From: Yamagishiella unicocca | Taxonomy: Eukaryota > Chlorophyta > Chlorophyceae > Chlamydomonadales > Volvocaceae | Length of the DNA: 64,000 nucleotides | Direction of reading: 5' to 3' | NCBI GenBank assembly: GCA_003116995.1 | Contig: BDSL01000007.1 | Coordinates: 248,001 to 312,000, forward strand | In this document: piece by piece, positions 31,251-43,200 of the stretch | Layout of the letters: each line of letters begins with the position of its first letter | Position numbering within the stretch: the first letter of the stretch is position 1 | The notes under the pieces: model-generated | Told to the model about the DNA's origin: nothing | The model's database searches: none | Seen by the model: only the letters and a program-made list of their open reading frames with translations | Position numbers and translations under genes: made by a program

Positions 31251-33768
31251 ATGTGTGCGGCCATTGTCATCTGAATCATCACGCTACCAATGAAATTCCA
31301 TATGTCCACGAGAGGCATACCTTCCCTTTATCGTCTTGCGTGATTACGTGCGTCCTGGTACTAGTTGAGGCCGAACGGCCGACCGTGGAGGCCGACCGTG
31401 GTCAGTATGAAGTCTTCGCGCGTGCGAGGCTATAGGTTGCAATGTAATGGCGCTTTTGCATGTTTTTGCGCTGAAGCGTCCTCTACTTCGAGTACTTCCC
31501 CTCCAAGTAATTACTCTAATTCGAGGCAACACCATGAGCGGGGGTTGGATCCAGCAGACGACCCGAAGGCCACAGAAAAGCCCTGAAAGGCACAGAGACG
31601 ACGAACCGCAGCCACGATGCGACAGCCACAGCCAACCGACTTCACGGTCCGCCAAGCACCACAAAACGAAACGCACACCCGACACGAAACAGCAGGGGGT
31701 TACAAAAGAGAACCGGTCAAAAGAGAACCGGTTACGACATGGGAAGTCTAGCTGGGAAACAGCGTGTGGGGGAAAGAGAACAAAAAGCCCGTCAAAGGCT
31801 CAGGCGGGGCCAAAAGGGTTGTCGGCAAGTGACAGGGGGCCGAACCCAGAGCGACCGGGCCACAACTCGCTGTCATGACCCACAGCAGTCTTCGGCTGTC
31901 GCAGTCATCAGGCGCAACACCCACGGCCGTGCTGCAGTTGTGCTCTCCTGGCTGGCCGTGGCTAGCCGACACCAGGCCTGATCCGTACACTGTCGGAAGC
32001 GCTCAGGCTACAACTGATCGGGTTGTAGTGACAGTGGCAGACAGGCTGAGCGCTACCTCTTCCGGGTGCTGACCCGGGTATCCCCGACTCCCGGCTGAAG
32101 CGCCGCCCACAGATGCGCGGTTACTTGCGGGGCAACAGATGCTCGGCACTGTCCTTACACATCTGTAACTAGGCACCGCAATGCGAGAGGATATTTTGAT
32201 CAATGCCAGAAGTGGCGTGGCTAAGTGGGCCCGATACGCGCACCATATCCCTTCGGCTCCGATTGCGAACCAGCTACCACTGACGGCCGTAAGCTACCAG
32301 ACAATGTAAGATGAAGTCCGTTACTTTAGTGTCAATGCACCATAGCTTCTAACGCATCCGTGAGATATTTCACTCTAACTGTCACATCTGTGAAATATTT
32401 CACTCTAACCGTCGCGCTCCAGGCTCGCGTCCCTTGAGCGGCACCGAAACCACGACTAACGCCCGCGAATCGGTTATGCCGGTGCTAGGCCATGACACCA
32501 CAGCCGTGCAAACCGTAGCGCCTAGCAGCGAAAGGAAGGTTGGCACAAGGGACATTCCAATAACGCGTCTCACCACCGCCAACACCTAACATGGACAAAC
32601 ACCAAGGTTCGCCGGCCCACCGCTTGCAGAACTAAGATGCACTCGCTGGGCCCGGAGGATGCCGCCAGAAGAGGAACACGATCCGTACCACAAGACGAAA
32701 TGCACACAACGACGGACAGGAGAAGGGCAGTCGGCTACAGCGTGCGCTTCGAGGCTTGCGCACTCCAGGTTCAGACAAGTTCAGGGATGCTCGAGGGCGC
32801 TTGACACAGAGCACGCTCCAGGAGGCGAACGATCTCCAGGGCACCAACAAGCTCCTTGCAAATAACCATGCTTAGAAAACAGCCGCGGAACACCGCGTCC
32901 CGCGGCTGCTTTCGTGGGAATATTCTCGGTAGGGAAGAAGGCAAGGGAAGGAACACATCTGAACCCATAGCCAATGCAGGAGACGGGATGGGGCGGATAA
33001 CGCCCCGTGACGACACAGAAGTGGTGGTCCAGGGCCGTGCCACTGGGTGGCCAACGTCGGCGCGATAAACATCCTGGGGGGACGGATAAGGTACAGCACC
33101 AACACGCACCAACCAACTTTTAGGTCCACACGACTATGCATTATGGGGCCCCCGGCAGCTCCTTAATGAGTATATGAGCGTGTCACACAGTTTGGGTAAG
33201 CTTTATCAACTATGCTTCGGAAAATATTATGACTACGCGGAGCAACGACTCATCTGGTTCATCGACGTCCTAGTAACTGTGACAGTAGGTTCCAGACCAG
33301 AGTATAAAATGTGTGATCAACGGTAGTATCTAATAACCACATTTGGCGATTGCGGGCTTTGCCTGGTTGCTCGTCTCCTTTCAAGTTGGCAACACGTTGG
33401 CGTTTCCCCATGAACTTGCAAATCAGACCAAATAACTCCCTGAAATTGCACTGTGTTATGCCGGGAGTATTTCTGCACCGACGCCCTGAATATCTCGTCG
33501 CAAGTGGCCGGAAGTGGCCCCATTTGAACTGTATTCCTTACATTTGTTCCTTGACACTGGTCAAGAACGCACGCGGCGCCAGTTACACTGGCCTTTGCAG
33601 GCTTAGACTGCAGGTCCGCAACCCACTACACATATACACCCAATCACAACCTCGGCACCATTCCAAGTTCCTATTGAGTTCATAGCTGTTCATATGCGCC
33701 TTCAAGTCACCCCTCCAACACAGATACGTCTCAAAACCGGCTCTTGCCAAAAGAATAATTCCAAAGCT
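31251..33768. other. Intergenic region between LINE and flavodoxin C
   Basis: No gene is supported. TGTAA signals for the leftward flavodoxin C gene lie near 33538-33587. A short duplication (AAAGAGAACCGGT twice near 31705-31730) and a repeated phrase TGAAATATTTCACTCTAAC near 32370-32410 are the only structures noted. Confidence 0.45.
33583..33587 (-). terminator. Polyadenylation signal TGTAA, flavodoxin gene C
   Basis: Minus-strand TGTAA 182 nt past the stop, with a second one at 33538-33542. The spacing matches that of gene B. Confidence 0.5.
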
Positions 33769-34897
33769 TTACGCCTTCAGCTTCTTGGCGGTGGTCGCCA
33801 AATGCTTGCCCTGCGAAGCAGAGCGTAGGGATGCAGATTTAAATGTCGTTAAGCAGTTTATATATTAGGACGGTGACTAAGGTGTGTATACCACCACCCC
33901 CAAGCTTCGCGGTAACCCCTACAGCCCACGAGCACCCCAATCGCTCACCAGGACCTCGCATTGCGTCAGCTCAATCTCGGACGGCTGTCGGGAACCGTCC
34001 GCTCCCGCCAGGGTGCCGGCGCCCCACGCAGAGCCGCCGCGCGCCACACTGACGTCAAACATGCCGCTACCGGCGCCGTAGCCAGCAGGCACAAAAATCA
34101 TTCCGTGATGCGCCAGCTGCGTAACTGCCGTCATAATTGTTGTCTCCTGGCCACCACCCTGCGAGGCGGTGGAGGTGAACATGGACGCTGGCTTGCCGTG
34201 CAGCGCACCCTTCTGCCACAGCCCGCCAGTGGCGTCGAAAAAGGCCTTCATCTGGGCGGCCATCATGCCGAAACTGAAATGGACAGCGGGGGGAGTTCAC
34301 AACAATGTTATAGGAAGAGGGTGGACGACGTCCGGCAACAGGGCATGCAGGCAAACAGAGACATGTGTACAGGCGCTGCCGCTCTGGAACACTTCCGGCA
34401 AACGTCAGCCAATGCAGGGCCACGGCAACTTCAAGGCTTACCGGGTTGGGAAGCCAAACACAAAACCGTCAGCATCCGCAAGAGTGTGCGGGTCAATGAG
34501 AGGGTAGTCGGATTTGGGAGGAGCGTGCATCTTGCCCAACACCTCCTCCGGCAGCGTCTCGGCAACCTAAAATTGCGCACAGGAACTGATATTACGCGAA
34601 AGCCGTTACGTGACAAAATAGCACACCGCGTGAACCGCGCTGGTCAAGCCCATCAGAGGGGCCATGCAAAGACGTTCCGACAACCATACCTGGTAAATGG
34701 TGGCCTCCACATCCTCCACCGTCTCCACGCCCTGCAAAGGTCGCACGGCGCACCTATTTGCGACAACAACTCTTTGCGACTGGCACATTCGCTAGTTTTC
34801 ACTGTGCAGTAAGCAAGCGAACCTTCTTCACGGCCTCGGCCATAGTCTTGACATGGCCATACGTGCTGTAGAAGATGATCCAGACCTTGACAGGCAT
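33769..34897 (-). CDS. Flavodoxin gene C: WrbA-like NAD(P)H:quinone oxidoreductase
   Basis: Exons: 34897-34823, 34731-34690, 34566-34442, 34273-33949, 33810-33769. CDS is 609 nt, 202 aa, the usual WrbA size, with every phase consistent. Motifs: [18 protein letters not shown] (FMN phosphate loop), [52 protein letters not shown] and C-terminal [13 protein letters not shown]. Predicted to be a soluble cytosolic flavoprotein that reduces quinones with NAD(P)H. It lacks the lipidation-type extension of gene B. Compared with A and B it has an extra intron near the 5' end but has lost the one that separates their exons 3 and 4. Its ATG lies only 115 bp from a TIR transposon, so that element makes up most of its upstream region. 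Confidence 0.92.
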
Positions 34898-35012
34898 TGT
34901 TCCTGGCTGGTTCTACTGTTTCGGATTTACTGTATCAGCCTTAAATGCAAGTATGGAAGACGACAGCAATAAAACTTTTGAGTTCAGACGAAGAGGAAGG
35001 ACACTTAAGTAA

Positions 35013-36648
35013 GGCGGGGTTCACATTTGTAAGGGGAAATTCGGGTACGGCACTTTTGTGAGAGGGAAAATTATTTTTCATCTCATAGAATTGACAAAAA
35101 CGGCAATTTTCTCCTACAATTTTCTCCGGGAATTTTCAATGACAGGTGTCATTGAAAAATAGGAATAGAGCTGAGAGTGAAAATAAAATTCACTTGAGAT
35201 TGTAAATTGTATTCCCTATAGCCGACCAGGCTCCAAATACATTAGTCCATACAAGCCATCTTACCCGCCGCAAACCTTCCCAATCATCTCAATCATGATG
35301 TCCTGTATTCCCTAGACGTGACCGGGCGTGATTGCGTAATCTATAGAGGATGAGCGGCGTCGAAGAGGCCGAGTACAGCGAAGAGGACTACGGGCCGGAC
35401 CCTGTCTATCAGACCGAACATGACGACAATGAAGACGACTCCCTTGTCCAACGTAGCGCGTTGGATATCAGGGACGCAATAGAAACCCAGGTGGATGCCA
35501 TCCGCAACGGCATGCTGCCCAACAACCTGAAGAGGGCACGCCGCCAGAGGTCATATGCATCTGACAGCGGGGAGGCTTATGGCGGCATGAATGAGGAGGC
35601 GCGGGAGGGCGAGGGAGGTCAGCCTGAAGGAGGCGGGAGTGACGGGCGAACTTACGGCGGCGACACTGCATATTACGACGATGACGCCCGCAGTGACGAT
35701 GACGACGGCGCTTCAGGCGCTGCCTCATACGCTTCCGACGCCAGCAAAGGCAGCAGGGGCCGTGGTCGGCCGACTCTAAACTTGACGCATGAAGAGCGCA
35801 AGGAAGCCCAGCGTCTGTACCAGCGACAATGGCGCGAGAGGAAGAAGAAGAAGGAGGAGGCCTCTGCGACAGACGTCCCAAGTAACAGGGGCCGCGGCCG
35901 CGGCAGAGGCAGGGGCCGCGGCTCCGCGGGGAGGGCAGCCCCATCAGTGCCTGTACCCCAAGCTACGGCAGCCGCGGCGACCCCAACCGCGGCCCAGGGA
36001 GCAGGGGTCGCGGTTGGGGTTACCGCGGCTGCCGTACCGCGGCTACCACCTAAGGCTCCCGGCGTACGTCCCCAGTTCAACACATACAGGCTCCCTGGAA
36101 TTAGGCGGATTCCGGTGCAGCCGTCACTGCCGCAGGCACAGCAGCAGCAGCCGTCAGGAGTGCTCCCACAGCAGCAGCTTACCCAGCCAACGCCGCCGGA
36201 GGTAGCTGACGCACCGGCGGTCGCCTTCGCAGCATATCAGTCGCAGGGGCTGCAGGAAGCTGCACTTCCGGAGCAGTTCGGTACGCAAGTCAGCGGTTCG
36301 GCTGTAGCCAGTGGGGATCCACGTGCTGCCGGCGGGGGGTTAACCCCGCCGTCGGCACGTGCTTCACCGTCTACGGGCGCAACTGCGACACCGGCTGCCG
36401 CAGGTCAGGGGGGCGGTGAGACGCAGCTTCTATACAGTCTTGTGCAAGCCTGGTATCAAAGAAACCGTAGAACAACCAAGCTATTACTGCCGTCATATTT
36501 TCTCTCTCCAAGAAGAATATGTATCTCATATGTGAACGCGTTTCCGAATTAAAATTTCATCAAAAAGGTAATGTGAACGCGTTTGGAATTTTCTTCTCAT
36601 TCAATTTTTCATCTCAAATAATTTCCCCTTACAAATGTGAACCCCGCC
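35013..36648. mobile_element. TIR DNA transposon, PIF/Harbinger-like, non-autonomous
   Basis: Perfect 29-bp terminal inverted repeats (35013-35041 and 36620-36648) begin GGCGGGGTTCACATTTGTAA. The element is flanked by the direct repeat TAA at 35010-35012 and 36649-36651. A 3-bp TWA target duplication with a GG-starting TIR is typical of PIF/Harbinger. The 1636-bp element has room for only one ORF, which is not a recognisable DDE transposase. A perfect 12-bp inverted repeat with a 2-nt loop lies at 35133-35158, and TGTGAACGCGTTT occurs twice near the right end. Confidence 0.85.
35350..36552 (+). CDS. Unknown basic/acidic protein carried by the TIR element
   Basis: 400 aa of unknown function. 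Residues 1-140 are very acidic, with Glu/Asp runs. At about 137-170 there is an AT-hook-like GRGRPTLNL followed by a strongly basic helix (EERKEAQRLYQRQWRERKKK), then an RG-rich tract (RGRGRGRGRGRGS) and a long Ala/Pro/Gln-rich tail. It looks like a DNA- or RNA-binding protein. Autonomous Harbingers encode a Myb/SANT-like DNA-binding protein beside the transposase, and this could be a derivative or a captured host exon. The last 30 or so residues run into AT-rich terminal sequence, so the natural 3' end may be missing or spliced. Confidence 0.5.
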   Translation: MSGVEEAEYSEEDYGPDPVYQTEHDDNEDDSLVQRSALDIRDAIETQVDAIRNGMLPNNLKRARRQRSYASDSGEAYGGMNEEAREGEGGQPEGGGSDGRTYGGDTAYYDDDARSDDDDGASGAASYASDASKGSRGRGRPTLNLTHEERKEAQRLYQRQWRERKKKKEEASATDVPSNRGRGRGRGRGRGSAGRAAPSVPVPQATAAAATPTAAQGAGVAVGVTAAAVPRLPPKAPGVRPQFNTYRLPGIRRIPVQPSLPQAQQQQPSGVLPQQQLTQPTPPEVADAPAVAFAAYQSQGLQEAALPEQFGTQVSGSAVASGDPRAAGGGLTPPSARASPSTGATATPAAAGQGGGETQLLYSLVQAWYQRNRRTTKLLLPSYFLSPRRICISYVNAFPN

Positions 36649-36651
36649 TAA

Positions 36652-37263
36652 GGTTTGAATGTTCGGCCGTAAATGTTGACTCTCTACGATACGGCAGTAA
36701 TCAAGTTGGGTAACCGGGGTAAACCATGCTGTGTCGCATGTAATTCAAGAGGCAAGAGCGTCAGGCTAAATACAATACGTGCCGGATGTAATTTTACAGG
36801 ATACAGTATAGAATTTGGCTGTGTTCCACATAAGCATCTCTGTATTCGAAGTCTGTTTACTGCATAAGGGAACCCTGAACCGAACCGCTGCAGTGCATCT
36901 GTCTAAATTGTAATTACCTTCTGCAACAGTTAGATATCTGATCTATTGAAGCTGGAATGCGGACAGGGTTCAGGAGCGTCGGGAAGCGTTACGTATGTGT
37001 TTCCCGACATACCATTATTTGGGCATTTCGTGCTAAATGGATGCTGCCTAAGCCAGTATTGGGCTCATTCGGTTAGCCTTCAAGCTTGTAAAAGAATGGA
37101 GTTGATTGCAGGTGTCAATTTTTGCCGCTATAAAAGTTACAAGGGGGAAGGGAAATAGCGCCCTCTCGCTGCTTTGAACTTCTGAGTGATATGTAATTTG
37201 TACTGGATTGAACACATCGAGCTTATACCTGCATCTTGCACCTATTCCCAATACACCTACGTC
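36652..37263. other. Upstream region of the alpha/beta hydrolase gene
   Basis: About 600 bp of AT-richer DNA between the TIR element and the hydrolase ATG. It presumably holds the promoter and 5' UTR. No distinct motif is claimed. Confidence 0.4.
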
Positions 37264-40200
37264 ATGCAAGCGCAAATGTCCAAGGCGCGAATCTACACAG
37301 CCCAGGTGCCGCGCGCAAGCGCTCCGCATCGTATTGTTGCCAGGCGCAGCGCCTCGCGGGCGCTTGGCCGTGCGCATCTGCGGGCGTGGCCGCAGCGCGC
37401 GTTGGTTGATGCCCAGCAGGCTGTGCTCACTGAGGGCCCCATCGCGACGTTCGCAAGCCAGGTGAAAACGTTTGATCAGCAGGCGCCTGGGGCGGCGAGA
37501 TTCCATTACGCTGCGCGGAATGTGTAGTATGTGGCCCGTATGCAGTAGCTTGCGAACCGCATAATCTTCCGTCCCAACTACCTATCGCCCATCGTCGTTG
37601 CTATGCCGATACAAATCCAACGCATCAGGTTTCATCGCGCGCTGCTCAGCCCACCAGTCGGACCATTACGCAGCGCGACCCTCAGCCGCTGCACAGCCTG
37701 GGACGGGGGAATGATGGGGTGCGAGCTGTGGAGTTTATGGATCTCCAAGGGGGGTACGGGAGGCCCCAAAGTCGCCGCGGCTGCCCTTAACTGCACAGCC
37801 AGTCTCAGCTAGTCACATGTCACATGTCGCCGTACCAAGAACACACACATTTGCGCTGCCGAGCGTGTTGCTAACATTGCTGCAGCTCCGGCACGCTACG
37901 CCACCACCGTTAACTATAACCGCAACCGCCAGTGCACGCTCCGACGGGGGCCGCTGTCACTCGCGCCCTCTCATTAGCTCCGGCCTAATTGCGCTGCTGC
38001 CGACTCATCTCCTCCCGCCACCAACGCCAGCACCACTACCACCACCATAAGGAGCTCTGTGCAGCACAAGCACACCCGCCCTGCCACGGTCGCCCCGTTA
38101 CCAGCCTTTCTTCCTCGCGTCCCCCGGCCCCCCTGGAGCTCCTGCAGCCTTTCTCCCCAACGGTGTAACGGGTTTTTGTTGCAACCCCCAACGGCACCCG
38201 AGCGGCCCAGCCCCGGCTTACAACCTCAACCCCCCTCCCCTAACCCGTGCCTAGGTCACCCAGCTATCGTACGAGGTAGATCCCCGCAACGGCCTCCAGC
38301 GCATCAAATACGAAGCCAGCGGTAAGCTCCGAAACCGCACCTGTGGACACCCGCCTCGCGGCAATTTCCGCTCCCAACCACTTCGGCCCTCACGGGCCAC
38401 GCCAGACATACACAAACCAGCCACCTCCAGCCACCTCCAGCCACCTCCAGCCACCTCCAGCCACTTCTAGCCACTTCCAGTCACTTCTAGCCACTTCTAA
38501 CCACCTCCAGCCACTTCCAGCCACTTCTAGCCACTTCTAACCACCTCCAGCCACTTCCAGCCATCCTTGTCGAGTGGTACCCCCCCTGCATCCGCCAACA
38601 TGTCACCTCCCTTACCCACCCACCCACCCGCTCTTCTACCCATGTCGTGTAACCGGGTCCTTATGCCCCCCTCCCGGCTCCAGGCTGGTGCTACTGGGAC
38701 TGGGAATGGCAGGGCGAGAAGCGCAAGATCCACTACATCAAGGCGGGGCAGCAGGTGTGGCTTCGGAGCTACACACGTAGCGGCCGGAGGCGGGGGCTGC
38801 GGTTTCGGAGGAGTTTTGGGGCCATACCGGACGCGGACCAAGGACCTGGTTACGCGCTCAGTTTCCTGGCGCGACACCTTGATTTGTTTGGATGATTGAT
38901 TCGTATGTACTGCCTGGACACCTGCCGCAACGATCCGCGCCCCCCCCCCGATCGACCCCGCGTCAAACGGTTTTTACACACACACACACCCGCGATCAAC
39001 GTTTTCCCCGCAATGAACAGGGTGACCCCGTCGTGGTGTTGGTCCACGGGTACGGCGCCTCGTCGTACCACTGGCGGTACAACGTGCCCGCGCTAGCGGA
39101 GGCGGGCTACCAGGTGTGCGGTGGGGTCGGGGGGAGGGCTGATGTGTGCGTGTGTGTATGAGGCAGGGCGGATTAGGCTGGGGCGGGGGGGGAAAGGGGC
39201 TGTGTGAGGGTGGGTTGCGCGACCTGGTGTGTCAGGCGGGGGGCAGGCGAGCACTGTCTGAGCTGTTGCGGCAGCGCGTTCGGTACTCCCAATGATTTGA
39301 GTCACTGCTCCCCCCTGCCAGCAACGCGCTCCTCTCCGACCCTCTCCCCCCCCGCCCCAAGCTCCTCCACCAAGTTCTGCAGCATGCATCTCGAAAGGTC
39401 GTGTTTCAAACGGTTTTCCTTCGTACACGGGTTTTCCTTGCAACCCCGCCCCCCCCCCCCCAGGTGTATGCGGTGGACTTGTTGGGGTTCGGCTACTCGG
39501 AGAAGGCGCGGGTGGACTACACCAACGCGGAGGTATGAGGGCAGGGGTGCCGGCAGGGGTGCCGGCAGGGGTGCCGGCAGGGGTGCCGGCAGGGGTGCCG
39601 GCAGGGGTGCCGGCAGGGGTGCCGGCAGGGGTGCCGGCAGGGGTGCCGGCAGGGGTGCCGGCAGGGGTGCCGGCAGGGGTGCTGGCAGGGGTGCTGGCAG
39701 GGGTGCTGGCAGGGGTGCCGGCAGGGGTGCCGGCAGGGGTGCTGGCAGGGGTGCCGGCAGGGGTGCTGGTAGGGGTGCTGGCAGGGGTGCCGGCAGGGGT
39801 GCCGGCAGGGGTGCCGGCAGGGGTGCCGGCAGGGGTGCTGGCAGGGGTGCCGGCAGGGGTGCTGGCAGGGGTGCTGGCAGGGGTGCCGGCAGGGGTGCTG
39901 GCAGGGGTGCTGGCAGGGGTGCTGGCAGGGGTGCCGGCAGGGGTGCTGGCAGGGGTGCTGGCAGGGGTGCTGGCAGGGGTGCTGGCAGGGGTGCCGGCAG
40001 GGGTGCCGGCAGGGGTGCTGGCAGGGTTGCCGGCAGGGGTGCTGGCAGGGGTGCTGGCAGGGGTGCCAGCAGGGGTGCCGGCAGGGGTGCCGGCAGGGGT
40101 GCTGGCAGGGGTGCCGGCAGGGGTGCCGGCAGGGGTGCCGGCAGGGGTGCCGGCAGGGGTGCTGGCAGGGGTGCCGGCAGGGGTGCTGGCAGGGGTGCTG

Positions 40201-43200
40201 GCAGGGGTGCTGGCAGGGGTGCCGGCAGGGGTGCTGGCAGGGGTGCTGGCAGGGGTGCTGGCAGGGGTGCTGGCAGGGGTGCTGGCAGGGGTGCCGGCAG
40301 GGGTGCTGGCAGGGGTGCCGGCAGGGGTGCTGGCAGGGGTGCTGGCAGGGGTGCCGGCAGGGGTGCCGGCAGGGGTGCTGGCAGGGGTGCTGGCAGGGGT
40401 GCTGGCAGGGGTGCTGGCAGGGGTGCCGGCAGGGGTGCGGCAGGGGTGCGGCAGGGGTGCTGGCAGGGGTGCCGGCAGGGGTGCTGGCAGGGGTGCCGGC
40501 AGGGGTGCTGGCAGGGGTGCCGGCAGGGGTGCTGGCAGGGGTGCTGGCAGGGGTGCCGGCAGGGGTGCTGGCAGGGGTGCCGGCAGGGGTGCTGGCAGGG
40601 GTGCCGGCAGGGGTGCTGGCAGGGGTGCGGCAGGGGTGCTGGCAGGGGTGCGGCAGGGGTGCTGGCAGGGGTGCCGGCAGGGGTGCTGGCAGGGGTGCGG
40701 CAGGGGTGCTGGCAGGGGTGCGGCAGGGGTGCTGGCAGGGGTGCCGGCAGGGGTGCTGGCAGGGGTGTGGCAGGGGTGCTGGCAGGGGTGCCGGCAGGGG
40801 TGCGGCGGGGTGCGGCAGGGGTGCTGGCAGGGGTGCGGCAGGGGTGCCGGCAGGGGTGCTGGCAGGGGTGCCGGCAGGGGTGCTGGCAGGGGTGCGGCAG
40901 GGGTGCCGGCAGGGGTGCGGCAGGGGTGCCGGCAGGGGTGCTGGCAGGGGTGCCGGCAGGGGTGCCGGCAGGGGTGCCGGCAGGGGTGCCGGCAGGGGTG
41001 CTGGCAGGGGTGCCGGCAGGGGTGCTGGCAGGGGTGCTGGCAGGGGTGCTGGCAGGGGTGCTGGCAGGGGTGCTGGCAGGGGTGCTGGCAGGGGTGCTGG
41101 CAGGGGTGCTGGCAGGGGTGCTGGCAGGGGTGCTGGCAGGGGTGCTGGCAGGGGTGCCGGCAGGGGTGCTGGCAGGGGTGCCGGCAGGGGTGCTGGCAGG
41201 GGTGCTGGCAGGGGTGCCGGCAGGGGTGCCGGCAGGGGTGCTGGCAGGGGTGCTGGCAGGGGTGCTGGCAGGGGTGCTGGCAGGGGTGCCGGCAGGGGTG
41301 CCGGCAGGGGTGCTGGCAGGGGTGCCGGCAGGGGTGCTGGCAGGGGTGCCGGCAGGGGTGCTGGCAGGGGTGCCGGCAGGGGTGCTGGCAGGGGTGCCGG
41401 CAGGGGTGCCGGCAGGGGTGCTGGCAGGGGTGCTGGCAGGGGTGCTGGCAGGGGTGCGACATCCGCATACATCTTACAACGTGTGTACCAAACGCTTACC
41501 TGATCCACCTCCCAGTCAAAGGGCTTTCCTCAAACCCGCACATCCCCCGCACATCCCTAAACCCCATCCACCCCCCCCCCAACGGGCCCGACGACCATGC
41601 GCCAACTATCCTGTCCCGTTGCGTAAAACGGTTTTTATACAACCCCCCAATGGGCCCCTGCCGCGCCAAGGTGTGGTCAGCCCAGATCGGCGCCTTCATC
41701 CGCGAGGTTGTGGGCCCAGCCGCCGGGCCCGTGGTGCTGGCGGGGAACTCGTTGGGCGGTTACGTGTCCCTGGCGACCGCGGCGAGCCAGGGGCCGGACG
41801 TGGTGCGCGCGGTGGCGATGCTCAACGGCGCCGGCCCCTTCCGCGACTCGGATAAGAGCGCGGAGCAGGAGGAGAGGGAGTGGGCGGACGGGTCGTGGTG
41901 GGCCGCCGCCAAGCGCAACGTGGCAGCGTAGGTCTCGGAGGTCCAGGGAGGGGAGGAGGGGGAGGAGGGAAAGGAGGGGTGGGAGGGAAGGAGGGGAATG
42001 TAAGGGGAAGGCGGACGCGGGTGGAATGGTTGGTGCTGGGGGGTATTGATCTCGGTTGCGGAGGTGGGGGAAGAGAAGACATGGGGCAGAAGTGGCTTCC
42101 GACCTTAGCCGCCGCTGACCGCTCGTACCTCCCGTCAGCGGCGGCTCGTACCTCCCGCGATCATGTCTTGCCCTTGGACCCATCCGCACGCTTTGTCCGG
42201 CCTCGGCCCCTCTTACCCTCCTCACTCCCACCTTCCGCCCCCTGATCCTCCTCCCCCCCACCTCCCTCACTGCCCCCCCCCACCCCCTTGGTTTGTCGGC
42301 CGTGGATTCGCAGATTCTCTTTAACCCCCCGCCCGCCACCCCAACCTCCGCCCCGCAGCTCCCTCAAGCGAGGTGTCATGTTCTTCGCCTTCCAGCGCAC
42401 CAAGCAGCCCGAGCGCATCCGGGAGGTGCTCCAAATGGTGTACGTGGACCACACCAGCGTAGACGATGACCTGGTGACCAGCATCGAGGTGCGGAGACGC
42501 GTTGCTCCGAAACCCAGCCAACCCCACGCCTCCCCCTCCCCTCCAACTCCCTCCCCTCATACACCCAATCCGCAAATCGTCCACCCACCCGCCCACACCC
42601 GCCCACCATGCCTCGTCTCCTCCCCGTCTCTCTCCCGTCTGTCCCCCAGGCCCCCGCCCGCGACCCAGCGGCCTCCGATGTGTTCTTCCTCGTGTCCCAC
42701 TCCACCCGGGGCCCTCCCCGCTACGTGGACGGTCTGCTGGCGCAGCTGCAGGTGCCGCTGCTGCTGCTGTGGGGCGACAAGGACCCCTGGATCACACCAG
42801 CTAGGGTGCGTGGCCGGGCCCGGGTTGTCGAGGCCGCTGGCGGGGGGTGGGTTACAGGATCACCGGAGCATCAGCTTGGAAGGAGGAGCAACGCGACGCA
42901 GCGCCACATCAGGCCCCGGGGCCCTCAAACGCATCTTACTTCTATCTGATTCCATCCCGCTAGTACCGTCAAAATCTTAAATTTGGTGCCTTTTTATTTT
43001 CGTCAGTTTGGTGCCTTGTTAGTTTCATCAGTTTACCGGTTTGTTCCTCGGGCCCCCTTGCCCCTGCCCTGGGTGCCCCGTAGGCAAGCAAGATCCAGGC
43101 GCTGTACCCCGCTGCTGTCAAGGTGGGACTGGACAGCGGGCACTGCCCGCATGATGACACGCCGCAGCCCGCCAACGCAGCGCTCATCGACTGGCTGGCG

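Noticed and set aside
33961..34812. A 283-codon plus-strand frame
   Set aside because: It is the antisense shadow of flavodoxin gene C exons.
39093..41931. Several overlapping reading frames of 348-883 codons on both strands (GRGAGRGA, LAGVPAGV, HPCQHPCR repeats)
   Set aside because: They are products of the 12-bp minisatellite inside hydrolase intron 5. The flanking exons splice over it in perfect phase.
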